Shown here piece by piece: positions 25,535-33,314 of a stretch of DNA of 48,114 nucleotides. The position numbers and the translations under genes are program-made. A model generated the notes under the pieces. The model did not search any database. It had not been told where the DNA came from and saw only the letters and a list, made by a program, of their open reading frames with translations. Source of the DNA: an uncultured beta proteobacterium (lineage in GTDB: Bacteria; Pseudomonadota; Gammaproteobacteria; Burkholderiales; SG8-41). The first letter of the stretch is position 1. Each line of letters begins with the position of its first letter. The stretch lies in NCBI GenBank assembly GCA_902825845.1, contig CADECM010000016.1, positions 24,178 through 72,291 of the forward strand, read 5' to 3'.

Positions 25535-26053
25535 CTGCGTTCTCCTGGTAGTGAAACCCTGCGACTTTTTTGCTCGGCGCGGCACCTGTTATCGCAACAC
25601 GGCGCGGTCTTCACGCTGTCGCGGGCAGCTTGCGGCTGTCGGGCAATTTACACAACCGCGGCCCGCGCCGTCTTTTCGCCATCCTTCGTGCCACGGCAAG
25701 CATAACACGCACGTCTTGCCGGCCCGTGAATCGAATTATCATAACTATATGTTTTTAAACAACTTTTAGTAAGTTCTGCCATGACCGATATTGCACCCCA
25801 CCACCCTTCATCGCGCGTTGCACAATCCGCCACCACGGGCGAGCGATTCGCGCGGCGCCAATGCCTGTCCGCGCCCGTCGCGCAACGCGCCCACACAGGC
25901 GCCATCCAACGCACTGCGCATCCGGCGTGCATCGCACAGCAATCACAACGGAAAGTCGGCGGGCCGGCGTTTTGCGCCACCCCGCGACCAATGCGACAAT
26001 GGCGCCGGGCGCGATGCTTGGCCCATGCGTTGCACACCCTTTCAGAGAACACC
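25535..26053. other. 519-bp divergent intergenic stretch
   Basis: This separates the SDR gene (minus) from the Gfo/Idh/MocA gene (plus). It carries AT-rich box C. An ATG at 25781, 18 bp after the box, is in frame with the dehydrogenase at 26054, but the 91 extra residues are basic, proline-rich and not protein-like. I therefore read the stretch as noncoding, perhaps the scar of a lost gene that box C once served. Confidence 0.45.
25742..25763 (+). promoter_or_regulatory. AT-rich dyad box C (candidate operator)
   Basis: This plus-strand 22-bp box contains TGTTTTTAAACA, a perfect dyad identical to the core of box B at 12019. The flanks also match (TAACTA here, TAAGTA in B). It points toward the oxidoreductase gene at 26054 but lies 290 bp from that start. 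Confidence 0.48.
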
Positions 26054-27130
26054 ATGCAAACCAGGGAACTCGGCATCGCCGTGGTCGGCTCAGGCCGCAT
26101 TGGATCACTGCGCGCGCAAATGGCGGCAGCCCACCCGGCGGTTAAATTTCTAGCCGTGTCCGATCTGAGCGCCGACCGCGCAGCCGCGCTTGCCGAACGC
26201 GCTGGCGCCGATTTTTCCTCGGCCGACAATCTCGCTGTTATTTCGCACCCGAAGGTCAACGCGGTCATCGTGTCGACCAGCGAACACGAACACCTCGAAC
26301 CGGTGATGCAGGCGCTGGAACTGGGCAAGCCGGTGCTGGTGGAGAAACCGATCGCGCTGACGCTGGCGGACGCCGATACCATCATTGCCAAATCCGAGGC
26401 GACGGGCACGCCGCTGTATGTCGGTTATGCCCAGCGTTTCAAGCGACGCTATCTGTCGGCAAAGGATCAGATCCTCGAGGGCCGGCTGGGCCAGATTACG
26501 GCGCTGACCGGGCGCGCCTGCAACACGCGCGCGCAAGGCATCGAAATCCTCAAGCGCACCGCCACTGCAACGCCGGTGGTCGATGTGCTGACCTATTGGG
26601 TTGACGTCGCCGGGTGGTTCCTTGAGGGCATCCGTCCGGTCGAAGTCACCGCGCGCGGGCACGGCACGGTGTTTCGCGAGGCCGGCTTCGATGTCAACGA
26701 CGCCACCTTTGCACTCATCACCTACGAGAACGGCGCCGTGGTGAATCTCGGCGTGTACTTCGCACTGCCGGCGCACGCGCCGCAGCTCGGAATGGGCGTG
26801 CGCATCGAGGTCTTCGGCTCGGAGGGCGCCCTGTTGCTCAATGACGATCACACCGACGAGTTGCTGATCACCAACAAGGGCATCCCGCACGCCTATATCC
26901 CGGGGCTGCAGTTTCAGACGGCATTCCTGTCGTCTTCAACGCCCGGCAACTGGCACATGGGCGACTACTGGGGCCCGGTGGCCGACGAATCGCGGGTATG
27001 GCTCGATCATCTGTCGCGCCAGCGCGCCTGTCCCATGGCCACCGCGCGGGAAGCGCGGCAGACGCTCGAAATTACCCTCGCCATCGAGGAATCCGCGCGT
27101 ATCGGCAAGGCCGTTAGGCTCGGCACATGA
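26054..27130 (+). CDS. Gfo/Idh/MocA-family NAD(P)-dependent oxidoreductase
   Basis: This 358-residue protein has the N-terminal Rossmann motif AVVGSGRIGSLRA (residues 9-21), ADFSSADNL, VSTSEHEHLEPVMQALELGKPVLVEKPIALTLADAD with the family's EKP lysine near 97, and a C-terminal beta-sheet domain. The family includes inositol 2-dehydrogenase and many sugar or polyol dehydrogenases; MVGYAQRFKRRY-type segments are typical. I chose ATG 26054. It is followed after 34 bp by a TctC binding-protein gene and 39 bp after that by a TfoX-like gene, so the three may form an operon for uptake and oxidation of one substrate. Confidence 0.9.
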   Translation: MQTRELGIAVVGSGRIGSLRAQMAAAHPAVKFLAVSDLSADRAAALAERAGADFSSADNLAVISHPKVNAVIVSTSEHEHLEPVMQALELGKPVLVEKPIALTLADADTIIAKSEATGTPLYVGYAQRFKRRYLSAKDQILEGRLGQITALTGRACNTRAQGIEILKRTATATPVVDVLTYWVDVAGWFLEGIRPVEVTARGHGTVFREAGFDVNDATFALITYENGAVVNLGVYFALPAHAPQLGMGVRIEVFGSEGALLLNDDHTDELLITNKGIPHAYIPGLQFQTAFLSSSTPGNWHMGDYWGPVADESRVWLDHLSRQRACPMATAREARQTLEITLAIEESARIGKAVRLGT

Positions 27131-27164
27131 CCGCCACCGGATTGGCACAACGGAAGATGCACGC

Positions 27165-28130
27165 ATGAAGCGAAGCATGGTTGCGGCATGGGCCGCGGCG
27201 CTGTGCTGCATCCCGCCGGTACTGGCGCTGGACTATCCGGTCAGGACCGTGCGCTTCATCGTGCCTTTTCCACCCGGAGGCGCGACCGACATCATCTCCC
27301 GCGCGCTGGGTGCAAAACTAAGCGCTTCACTCGGACAATCCTTCGTCATCGACAATCGCGCAGGTGGCGGACAGAAAATCGGCACTGCGCTGACCGCGAA
27401 GGCGCCCGCCGATGGCTACACCATGCAACTGGTGTCGGTCACGCATTCGATCAATCCCGGGTTGTACAAGGATCTGCCATACGACTCGGTAAAGGACTTT
27501 GCGCCGATTACCCTGGTTGCGCGCAGTCCAAACGTCGTGGTGCTGCATCCTTCAGTGCCCGCCACATCGGTGAAGGCGCTGATCGCATTGGCGAAAATGC
27601 AGCCCGGGCAGCTCAATCTCGCCACCTCCGGCAACGGCTCCGGGGGCCATCTCGCAGCGGCTTATTTCCAGTCGCTGGCCGGCATACGGATGACGACGGT
27701 GCCATACAAGGGCGGCAGTCCGGCGTTTGTGGATCTCATTGCCGGCCAAACGCAAGTCATGTTTACCAGCCCCAATCCGACGCTCTCATTTGCACGTGCA
27801 GGAAAACTGCGCGCCATCGCGCTTACCAGTGCCATGCGCTCACCCGCGGCACCCGAGTTGCCCACCATAGCGGAAGCTGCGGGTTTCGCCGGCTATGAAG
27901 CCAGCCTGTGGTACGGTGTGATGGTACCAGCGGGCACGCCGGGCGACATTATTCGACTGTTGCACGGCGAAATCAGCAAGGCAGACAGAACCCGCGACTT
28001 TGGTGAACCCCTTGCCGCATTCGCAATTGAAGTGATCGCGAGTTCGCCGGACGAATTTTCTGCATATCTGCGCAAGGAGATGACAAAATGGGCCAAGGTC
28101 ATCAAAGATGGCGACATTCGCGCTGATTGA
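27165..28130 (+). CDS. TctC/Bug-family periplasmic binding protein 2
   Basis: This 321-residue secreted protein begins with a signal peptide (MKRSMVAAWAAALCCIPPVLA) and continues DYPVRTVRFIVPFPPGGATDIISRALG. Other landmarks are FVIDNRAGGGQKIGT, PADGYTMQ, TVPYKGGSPAFVDLIAGQTQ and WAKVIKDG near the end. The ribosome binding site is weak (GGAAG). It lies 34 bp after the Gfo/Idh/MocA gene, so its ligand may be the substrate of that enzyme. There is no tctBA gene nearby. Confidence 0.92.
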   Translation: MKRSMVAAWAAALCCIPPVLALDYPVRTVRFIVPFPPGGATDIISRALGAKLSASLGQSFVIDNRAGGGQKIGTALTAKAPADGYTMQLVSVTHSINPGLYKDLPYDSVKDFAPITLVARSPNVVVLHPSVPATSVKALIALAKMQPGQLNLATSGNGSGGHLAAAYFQSLAGIRMTTVPYKGGSPAFVDLIAGQTQVMFTSPNPTLSFARAGKLRAIALTSAMRSPAAPELPTIAEAAGFAGYEASLWYGVMVPAGTPGDIIRLLHGEISKADRTRDFGEPLAAFAIEVIASSPDEFSAYLRKEMTKWAKVIKDGDIRAD

Positions 28131-28169
28131 TGAGAATACGACCTCGACCACCCACCAGGCAGACTTCTC

Positions 28170-28511
28170 TTGAATACCGACACCACCGAACCCGCACGCA
28201 AGGCGCAACTCGACGCCCTGTTGCTCAAGCTCCCGGGCGCCAGCGCCCGCAAGATCAATGGTCTCGACGCTTATTTTGTCAGTGACCGCATGTTCGCCTG
28301 CATCAGCGGCGATGGCGTCGGTCTGCGGCTGCCGGCCACGACGGCGACCGAACTGCAGTTTTCACGCGACAACGTTTATCCCTTTCAACCCCGCGGCCTA
28401 CCCAGCACGCGCGAGTGGATACAGATCAACCGTGCGAATGCCGCCGATTACGAGCAGGACCTACCGCTGTTTCAAACCTCGCTCAAGTTCGTAAAAGCGG
28501 GCGGAAAATAA
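28170..28511 (+). CDS. small TfoX N-terminal-domain-like protein
   Basis: This is a 113-residue soluble protein. The segment RKINGLDAYFVSDRMFACISGDGVGLRLP resembles the TfoX/Sxy N-terminal domain, where a MFGG-type turn is followed by a strand that ends in LxLR. Such stand-alone domains are common and their role is unclear; the full-length TfoX of other bacteria promotes competence. The start is uncertain: the frame opens with TTG at 28170 and no good ribosome binding site is seen, but no internal ATG falls before residue 40. It follows the TctC gene by 39 bp. Confidence 0.6.
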   Translation: MNTDTTEPARKAQLDALLLKLPGASARKINGLDAYFVSDRMFACISGDGVGLRLPATTATELQFSRDNVYPFQPRGLPSTREWIQINRANAADYEQDLPLFQTSLKFVKAGGK

Positions 28512-28531
28512 GTTGGCGTGCGGCCGGGTAG

Positions 28532-29833
28532 CTACGGCATGCTGAAACCGGCCACGGTCACCGCCGGACGGCGTTCGACTCGCTGCGCCATGCGCTCGCG
28601 TGCCGCCTGCACCCTGCCCGCTTTCAGGTAAGCCGCGACCAGCGTGTGTTCGACCAGATCCCGCTGCGCGCGGCTGCCGCCGATGCGCACGGTTTCGGGC
28701 AGTGCCTGTTCGAAGCGGGAAATGGCGCCCGCCCAGTCCCCGCCGGCGTACGCCGCAAAGGCTTCGGCCAGCGTGGCGACCACGGGCCCCGCAGGCTGCT
28801 GGCCGGCTGCCACGCACGCGCGGATCTCGCTCACCCATTGCTCCAGGGCCGCGGTGTCACCACAGGCCGCACAGGCTACCGCGCGATGCACATCGGCAAA
28901 CGCAATGCGTGCCTTGGGGAAGGATTTCACCGCGAACGCCTGCACCTCGCGCCACAGCGCCGGTGACCGCGGCTGTCCGGCCAATTCGCTGCGCCACAGG
29001 AATGCCGTCGCATCGGTGGCGACATTGATCGGCGGACCCCATGACCCGCCCGGATGCACGGCGGCGCGATATAACTCAAATGCCTTGTCAACATCACCCA
29101 GTTCCAGTGCAAGCAGCGCGGCGTGCCACGACAGGTGGCAATGCAACAGACCTTCGCGCGCGAATCCCGGCATCCAGGTATCAAGATAATCAGCCGCGCG
29201 CCGGCCTTCGCCTTTTTCGTACAGCACATGCACGCGAATATGCGCCCCGTGCGCATTGCGCGGATTGCCCGCGAGACTTTGTTCGATCAGGTCGAGCGCC
29301 TGATCAAGCAGTCCGCACTCGCAGGCCGCAAACGCGTACACGCACAGAAACCACCAGTCATTACCGTAATGTGGCGCCAGGCCGCGCAGCCACTCCAGCA
29401 ACTCCGGCTCCCGTTGCTGGCGGCCCGAAAAACCGATCAGGCCAAAAACGCCGGTCGCGGGCGCGAGCACCATGGCATCGCGTGGAAACAAAGCGATATG
29501 GTCCAGCGTTGCGGTCAGCGCTTGCGGCGGTTTGCCCTCGATGGACAGCGCAATGGCATTGACATGGCTGCGCTCTCGCGGTGACGCGCGGGCGGCCAGT
29601 TCTCGCGCGGTGGCCGCCGCGGCCCGCGCCTCCCGCGACTGTGCCGCGAGAAACAGCGCGCGCGCCAGCCCGGCATGCGCCAGCGCAAAATTCGCGTCGA
29701 CTTCAAGTGCCCGTCTGAAATGCGCCTCGGGTCCCGCCACCGCTGACAGGACGCAATCAGCCCCCTCGACATAAGCGTCGCGCGCGGCCTGCGCCGATGT
29801 CGACAATGCCAAACCGTAACGATCCAACAGCAT
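28532..29833 (-). CDS. TTC38-family tetratricopeptide-like protein
   Basis: This 433-residue alpha-helical protein matches the TTC38 family in length and in its layout of degenerate TPR-type helical repeats. Diagnostic segments are FRRALEVDANFALAHAGLARALFL near 39, ALFPRDAMVLAPATGVFGLIGFSG near 117 and LLHCHLSWHAALLALELGDVDKAFELYR near 233. No enzymatic motif is visible, and the family has no established biochemical function. GGGGGAAC lies before the ATG. The acyl-CoA dehydrogenase gene is 54 bp upstream on the same strand, so the two are probably cotranscribed. Confidence 0.82.
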   Translation of the reverse strand: MLLDRYGLALSTSAQAARDAYVEGADCVLSAVAGPEAHFRRALEVDANFALAHAGLARALFLAAQSREARAAAATARELAARASPRERSHVNAIALSIEGKPPQALTATLDHIALFPRDAMVLAPATGVFGLIGFSGRQQREPELLEWLRGLAPHYGNDWWFLCVYAFAACECGLLDQALDLIEQSLAGNPRNAHGAHIRVHVLYEKGEGRRAADYLDTWMPGFAREGLLHCHLSWHAALLALELGDVDKAFELYRAAVHPGGSWGPPINVATDATAFLWRSELAGQPRSPALWREVQAFAVKSFPKARIAFADVHRAVACAACGDTAALEQWVSEIRACVAAGQQPAGPVVATLAEAFAAYAGGDWAGAISRFEQALPETVRIGGSRAQRDLVEHTLVAAYLKAGRVQAARERMAQRVERRPAVTVAGFSMP

Positions 29834-29887
29834 GATGTTCCCCCGCGCTTTACAGTTGCCCGCTCGACCGGGTTTGGGTGGCCTGGT

Positions 29888-31018
29888 TCACAGTACGCCC
29901 AGGTTCAGATCCAGACTGCCGCGCGCCAGATTCAGTCGCAAAACGTCGCTCGCGCCTTCGGCGAGCCGCAGCGCGCGCACCTCCCGGTAGAGACGCTCCA
30001 GCGGATGACCGACGATCAGTGCGTTGCCGCCGACAAGTTGAATGGCAGTATCGACGACCTCGCCCACGGTTTCGGTGGCATACACCTTGCTGGCGATGCC
30101 TTCGTTCACAACATTCGCGCCAGCCTCTGCCAGTCTTGCCGTGCGATACACCATGCTGCGGGCGGCAAAGGTGCGTATGCGCAGTTCCGCGTACCGTAAC
30201 CGCACGCCCTCGCGCGCACCGAGGGCCACGCCCGAATGGTGCGGCGCCTGCAGGTGCGCGCGCACAAATTCCACACTCCAGCGCGCCAGCCCCACCGCCT
30301 TCGCCGCGATCGCAAGGCGCGTATCGCCGATCTGCCGCAGGGCGCGCGGCATGCCTTCGCCGGCACGGCCGATGAGGTGGTCCGCCGGCACGCACACTGC
30401 GTCAAAGCGAAACGCCGCGTGGTGACTGCCGTCGAGTGAATCGAAACGCTGCTCCAGTACGACACCGGGCGCGTGAACGTCAATAACCAGCATGGCACGC
30501 CCCTCGCCTTCGACGTCCACCAACACATTCAGAAAATCGGCATCGCCGCCGCGGGTCACATAGGACTTGCGCCCGGACACGACATAGCTTCCGTCGGCAG
30601 CCATCACGGCACGCGTGAAATGCGCCGCATCGCCGGGTTCGGTAAAGGCGAAGCCCGCGCGCTTCTCGCCGTTCAGCAGCGGCAGCAGATACCGCGAGCG
30701 CAACGGTTCCGCGCAACCGGACAACACGCCGGGACCGGGACCAAAAACCCAGGCATCGAGGCCGGTGTTGAATCCGGCCAATGTATCGCGCACCACCGTC
30801 ATCGCCAGTGGCCCAGCCTCGCTGCCGCCGGCATTTTTCGGCTGCGTCATTTTGAAAAAACCGGCGTCGCGCGCGGCGCGGGTAACGTTGCCGCGCACGG
30901 CATCCGGCAGCGCGCGGCCCTCGGCCAGCTCGCGCTGCGCAGGAATCAGCACGGCACTGGCAAATTGTTCGGCGCGCTGTCGCAGCGCGACCAGTTCCGC
31001 GGGGATCGACTCGGGCAT
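29888..31018 (-). CDS. acyl-CoA dehydrogenase-family flavoprotein
   Basis: This 376-residue FAD enzyme has the acyl-CoA dehydrogenase layout: an alpha-helical N-terminal domain, the flavin-binding strands GFAFTEPGDAAHFT and YVVSGRKSYVTRGGDADFL, and a C-terminal helical domain ending AIQLVGGNALIVGHPLERLYREVRALRLAEGASDVLRL. The glutamate in LAEGAS sits where the catalytic base of short- and medium-chain enzymes lies. The sequence is more divergent than a housekeeping beta-oxidation enzyme. No ribosome binding site is obvious before the ATG. It lies between an SDR remnant and the TTC38-like gene. Confidence 0.88.
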   Translation of the reverse strand: MPESIPAELVALRQRAEQFASAVLIPAQRELAEGRALPDAVRGNVTRAARDAGFFKMTQPKNAGGSEAGPLAMTVVRDTLAGFNTGLDAWVFGPGPGVLSGCAEPLRSRYLLPLLNGEKRAGFAFTEPGDAAHFTRAVMAADGSYVVSGRKSYVTRGGDADFLNVLVDVEGEGRAMLVIDVHAPGVVLEQRFDSLDGSHHAAFRFDAVCVPADHLIGRAGEGMPRALRQIGDTRLAIAAKAVGLARWSVEFVRAHLQAPHHSGVALGAREGVRLRYAELRIRTFAARSMVYRTARLAEAGANVVNEGIASKVYATETVGEVVDTAIQLVGGNALIVGHPLERLYREVRALRLAEGASDVLRLNLARGSLDLNLGVL

Positions 31019-31100
31019 TGTCAGAATTCAGCGTGGCTTGAGCGGCATGTCCGCGGCAGCCCGTGCCAATAAGGCGCGGCAGCCGCAAACCCCTGACAGA

Positions 31101-31592
31101 TTACCCGGTCGGCAAACTGCGCACACAGCTCGAGCGTCCGCCGCCCGCGGGAATGACCGTGCCGGCAATGCCGCGGGATTCATTGGACGCGAAAAACAGC
31201 GCGACCGCCGCAATATCCTCCGACTCGGCAACCGAGAAGGGATACAGTTTTCGATTCGCGGCATTGCGCGCCTGTGCATCCGCCGATGGTTTGGGCGCGC
31301 TCGATTCCTGGTTTCCCCAGCGCGCCATCGAGCGCTCGGTACGCACTGTCGCCGGCGCGGTAGCCGCGTCGATGGCGCACTTCACCGATTCGTCCTGCGT
31401 GACGTCCGTTTCATCAATGAAGGCATCGCTACCCGCTTCGCGTATTTGCTCTTCAGTGGCGCGTCCTTGTTCAGTTCGAATTTCGGCCAAGGCCACTTGC
31501 GCGCCTTTGCGCGCAAATGCCAAAGCGCTCGCCTTCGCGATGCCAGCCCCGGCAACGGTGATGAAGGTAACCTTTCCGTTTGGTCGTCCCAT
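31101..31592 (-). pseudogene. internally deleted short-chain dehydrogenase
   Basis: The 163-residue frame starts like an SDR (MGRPNGKVTFITVAGAGIAKASALAFARKGAQVALAE through DETDVTQDESVKCAIDAA) and ends like one (SEDIAAVALFFASNESRGIAGTVIPAGGGRS). The middle 100 or so residues, including the NAG strand, the catalytic Ser and the YxxxK pair, are absent and replaced by about 40 residues of unlike sequence. The normal length is about 250. An active enzyme is impossible. The start codon abuts AT-rich box D and lacks a Shine-Dalgarno site. The deletion kept no obvious direct repeats at its ends that I can identify. Confidence 0.75.
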
Positions 31593-31597
31593 AATTT

Positions 31598-31619
31598 ATT
31601 GTTTATAATCAATAACTTA
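31598..31619 (-). promoter_or_regulatory. AT-rich dyad box D (candidate operator)
   Basis: On the minus strand this box contains TTGATTATAAACAA, identical over 14 bases to box A at 2890. It sits only six bases upstream of the start codon of the decayed SDR gene and 32 bp after the stop of the beta-propeller gene. Confidence 0.5.
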
Positions 31620-31650
31620 ATAACATTCGTTTCTGCCGTTCGCGTGCAAT

Positions 31651-32589
31651 TCAGGTCGTACCGTAGTATTCGACAAACTCGCAGCCACTACCGGTCGCGA
31701 AGTCGCTGCTGACTTGTCCGCTCGCAAGATCGAGTTGCGACACCACGCCATCGTCGTGATTGCACACCAGCGCACGGTCGGGCTGCCCGGGAAAGCCAAA
31801 TCCCATCGGCGCCTTGCCGACCTTGATCAACGCGGTCTGTTGCAGATCCGGCAAGCGGAAAACGGCGACATTGCCGTCCGCATGCGAGGAAAACAGCAAC
31901 CAGCGCTGATCCGGGGAAATGCGCACGCGGCGCAGCTGATTTCGATCTTCGCTGCCCCCTTCCACCCGCTGGCGCTTGATCAGCTTGTCACTGCGCGTAT
32001 CGATGACATTCAGTTCCGGCGCGCTGTGCGAGGCAACGTACAACCGCATGCCGTCACTGGACAATGCCAGTCCTTCACAGCGGTTGGGGATGTCAACCTG
32101 TCCCACCACGCGGCGCGCCAGCAGATCGATGATGCCCAGACAGGACGTCTGTTTGTGCGACACATAGGCGCGTCTGCCGTCGGAGGACAGTGTCAGCCAG
32201 TGTGCCGCGCCGCCGATATCGATCGCGGCCACCACCTTGCGCCGGGCAACGTCGATGCCGAGAATCGCGTTGTTCAATTCCGCCGTCACCCACAGCAGGC
32301 CGTCTGCACTGAACATCAGTCCATGCGGTGCCAGATAGGCGCCGGCATCGATATAGCCGTCTATCGCGCGCGCGGCGAGGTCGATGACGACCACGCGATG
32401 ATCCGGGTCCTTGTTACGGCCAAACACCCCGCCGCCAAAGACGGAGCCGTAGGCGCGGGCGCCATCGGGAGACAGCGCGAGTTCGTGAACCGGCGCGGGC
32501 ATGTCGAGCGCGCACAGCTTTTGGTGAGTGGCGCCATCATAAAACTCGACGCGCCTGTCGTTCTTGGCGGTGAGGATAATATTATTCAT
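31651..32589 (-). CDS. YncE-like seven-bladed beta-propeller protein
   Basis: This 312-residue protein is built of about seven repeats, each with an SPDG-type turn (LALSPDGARAYG, LMFSADGLLWVT, LTLSSDGRRAYVS, LALSSDGMRLYVAS, VRISPDQRWLLFSS) and a VIDL/NVIDT strand. This is the YncE/YVTN beta-propeller pattern. No signal peptide is seen, so the protein may be cytoplasmic, unlike many relatives. No catalytic residue set is visible, and its role, perhaps binding a ligand or partner protein, is unknown. I chose ATG 32589, with GGAG upstream, over TTG 32604. Confidence 0.85.
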   Translation of the reverse strand: MNNIILTAKNDRRVEFYDGATHQKLCALDMPAPVHELALSPDGARAYGSVFGGGVFGRNKDPDHRVVVIDLAARAIDGYIDAGAYLAPHGLMFSADGLLWVTAELNNAILGIDVARRKVVAAIDIGGAAHWLTLSSDGRRAYVSHKQTSCLGIIDLLARRVVGQVDIPNRCEGLALSSDGMRLYVASHSAPELNVIDTRSDKLIKRQRVEGGSEDRNQLRRVRISPDQRWLLFSSHADGNVAVFRLPDLQQTALIKVGKAPMGFGFPGQPDRALVCNHDDGVVSQLDLASGQVSSDFATGSGCEFVEYYGTT

Positions 32590-32684
32590 TTTCAAACGCT
32601 CCAAGCCGATGCGGCGCCACGCACACAGGCACCCGCGGCGCCGAAAGTTGATACGAACACCCGCGTACTATGTGCCAACAGGCG

Positions 32685-33314
32685 TCACGCGATACGTTTT
32701 TCCGCGATCAGCGCAAAGCGCACCAGTTCCGCAACGTTGCGCGCGCCCAGTTTGTCCATCAGGCTGGCCTTGTGAACCTCCACGGTACGCGGACTGATAC
32801 CCAGCACGCGCGCGATTTCCTTGGCATGCAGGCCTTTGCCGACTTCCTGCAGAACTTCGCGCTCGCGCGCCGTAAGATTGGCGAGTTTGGCCGTTTCTTC
32901 GCTTGCCGCCTGCTCGCGCCGCACGCGATCCGACTCGCGCTTCAAACCCTTGTCGATGGCCGCTTTCAGAACCGCCTCGTCAAACGGTTTTTCCAGAAAA
33001 TCCACGGCATCCGCCTGAAAGGCCGTGCGCGCCGAGGACACGCCGCCGTGCGCGGTAATGATGACAAAGGGCAAGGCACTGCCACGCGATTGCAATTCGG
33101 CCTGGAGTTCTATGCCGCTCATGCCGGGAAGCTTGAGATCGGCCACGACGCAGCCTGTCCAGTTGTCCTGGAACGCGGCGAGAAAGGCTTCCGCGCTGGC
33201 GAAGGAGGCGGACCGGTAACCGAGCAGCCCCAGCATCAACGCCAGTGAGTCGCGCATCGGCTCGTCGTCGTCGATGACAAACACAGTCCCCGCGTTTTCT
33301 GCCGCATCATTCAT
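32685..33314 (-). CDS. FixJ-type two-component response regulator
   Basis: This 209-residue protein has a receiver domain (acidic pocket DDD at 15-17, phospho-acceptor Asp59 in VVADLKLPG, Thr87, Lys109 in EKPF) and a LuxR-type helix-turn-helix from about 145 (LTAREREVLQEVGKGLHAKEIARVLGISPRTVEVHKASLMDKL). It belongs to the FixJ/TtrR group, which activates promoters when phosphorylated. Its start overlaps the last eight bases of the sensor kinase gene, so translation is coupled. I chose ATG 33314 with a GGGGGCGG site; the longer frame is a shadow of the kinase gene. Confidence 0.94.
   Translation of the reverse strand: MNDAAENAGTVFVIDDDEPMRDSLALMLGLLGYRSASFASAEAFLAAFQDNWTGCVVADLKLPGMSGIELQAELQSRGSALPFVIITAHGGVSSARTAFQADAVDFLEKPFDEAVLKAAIDKGLKRESDRVRREQAASEETAKLANLTAREREVLQEVGKGLHAKEIARVLGISPRTVEVHKASLMDKLGARNVAELVRFALIAEKRIA

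Noticed and set aside
25781..26053. N-terminal extension of the Gfo/Idh/MocA protein to ATG 25781
   Set aside because: The 91 extra residues are basic and low-complexity, while the Rossmann domain starts normally from ATG 26054.
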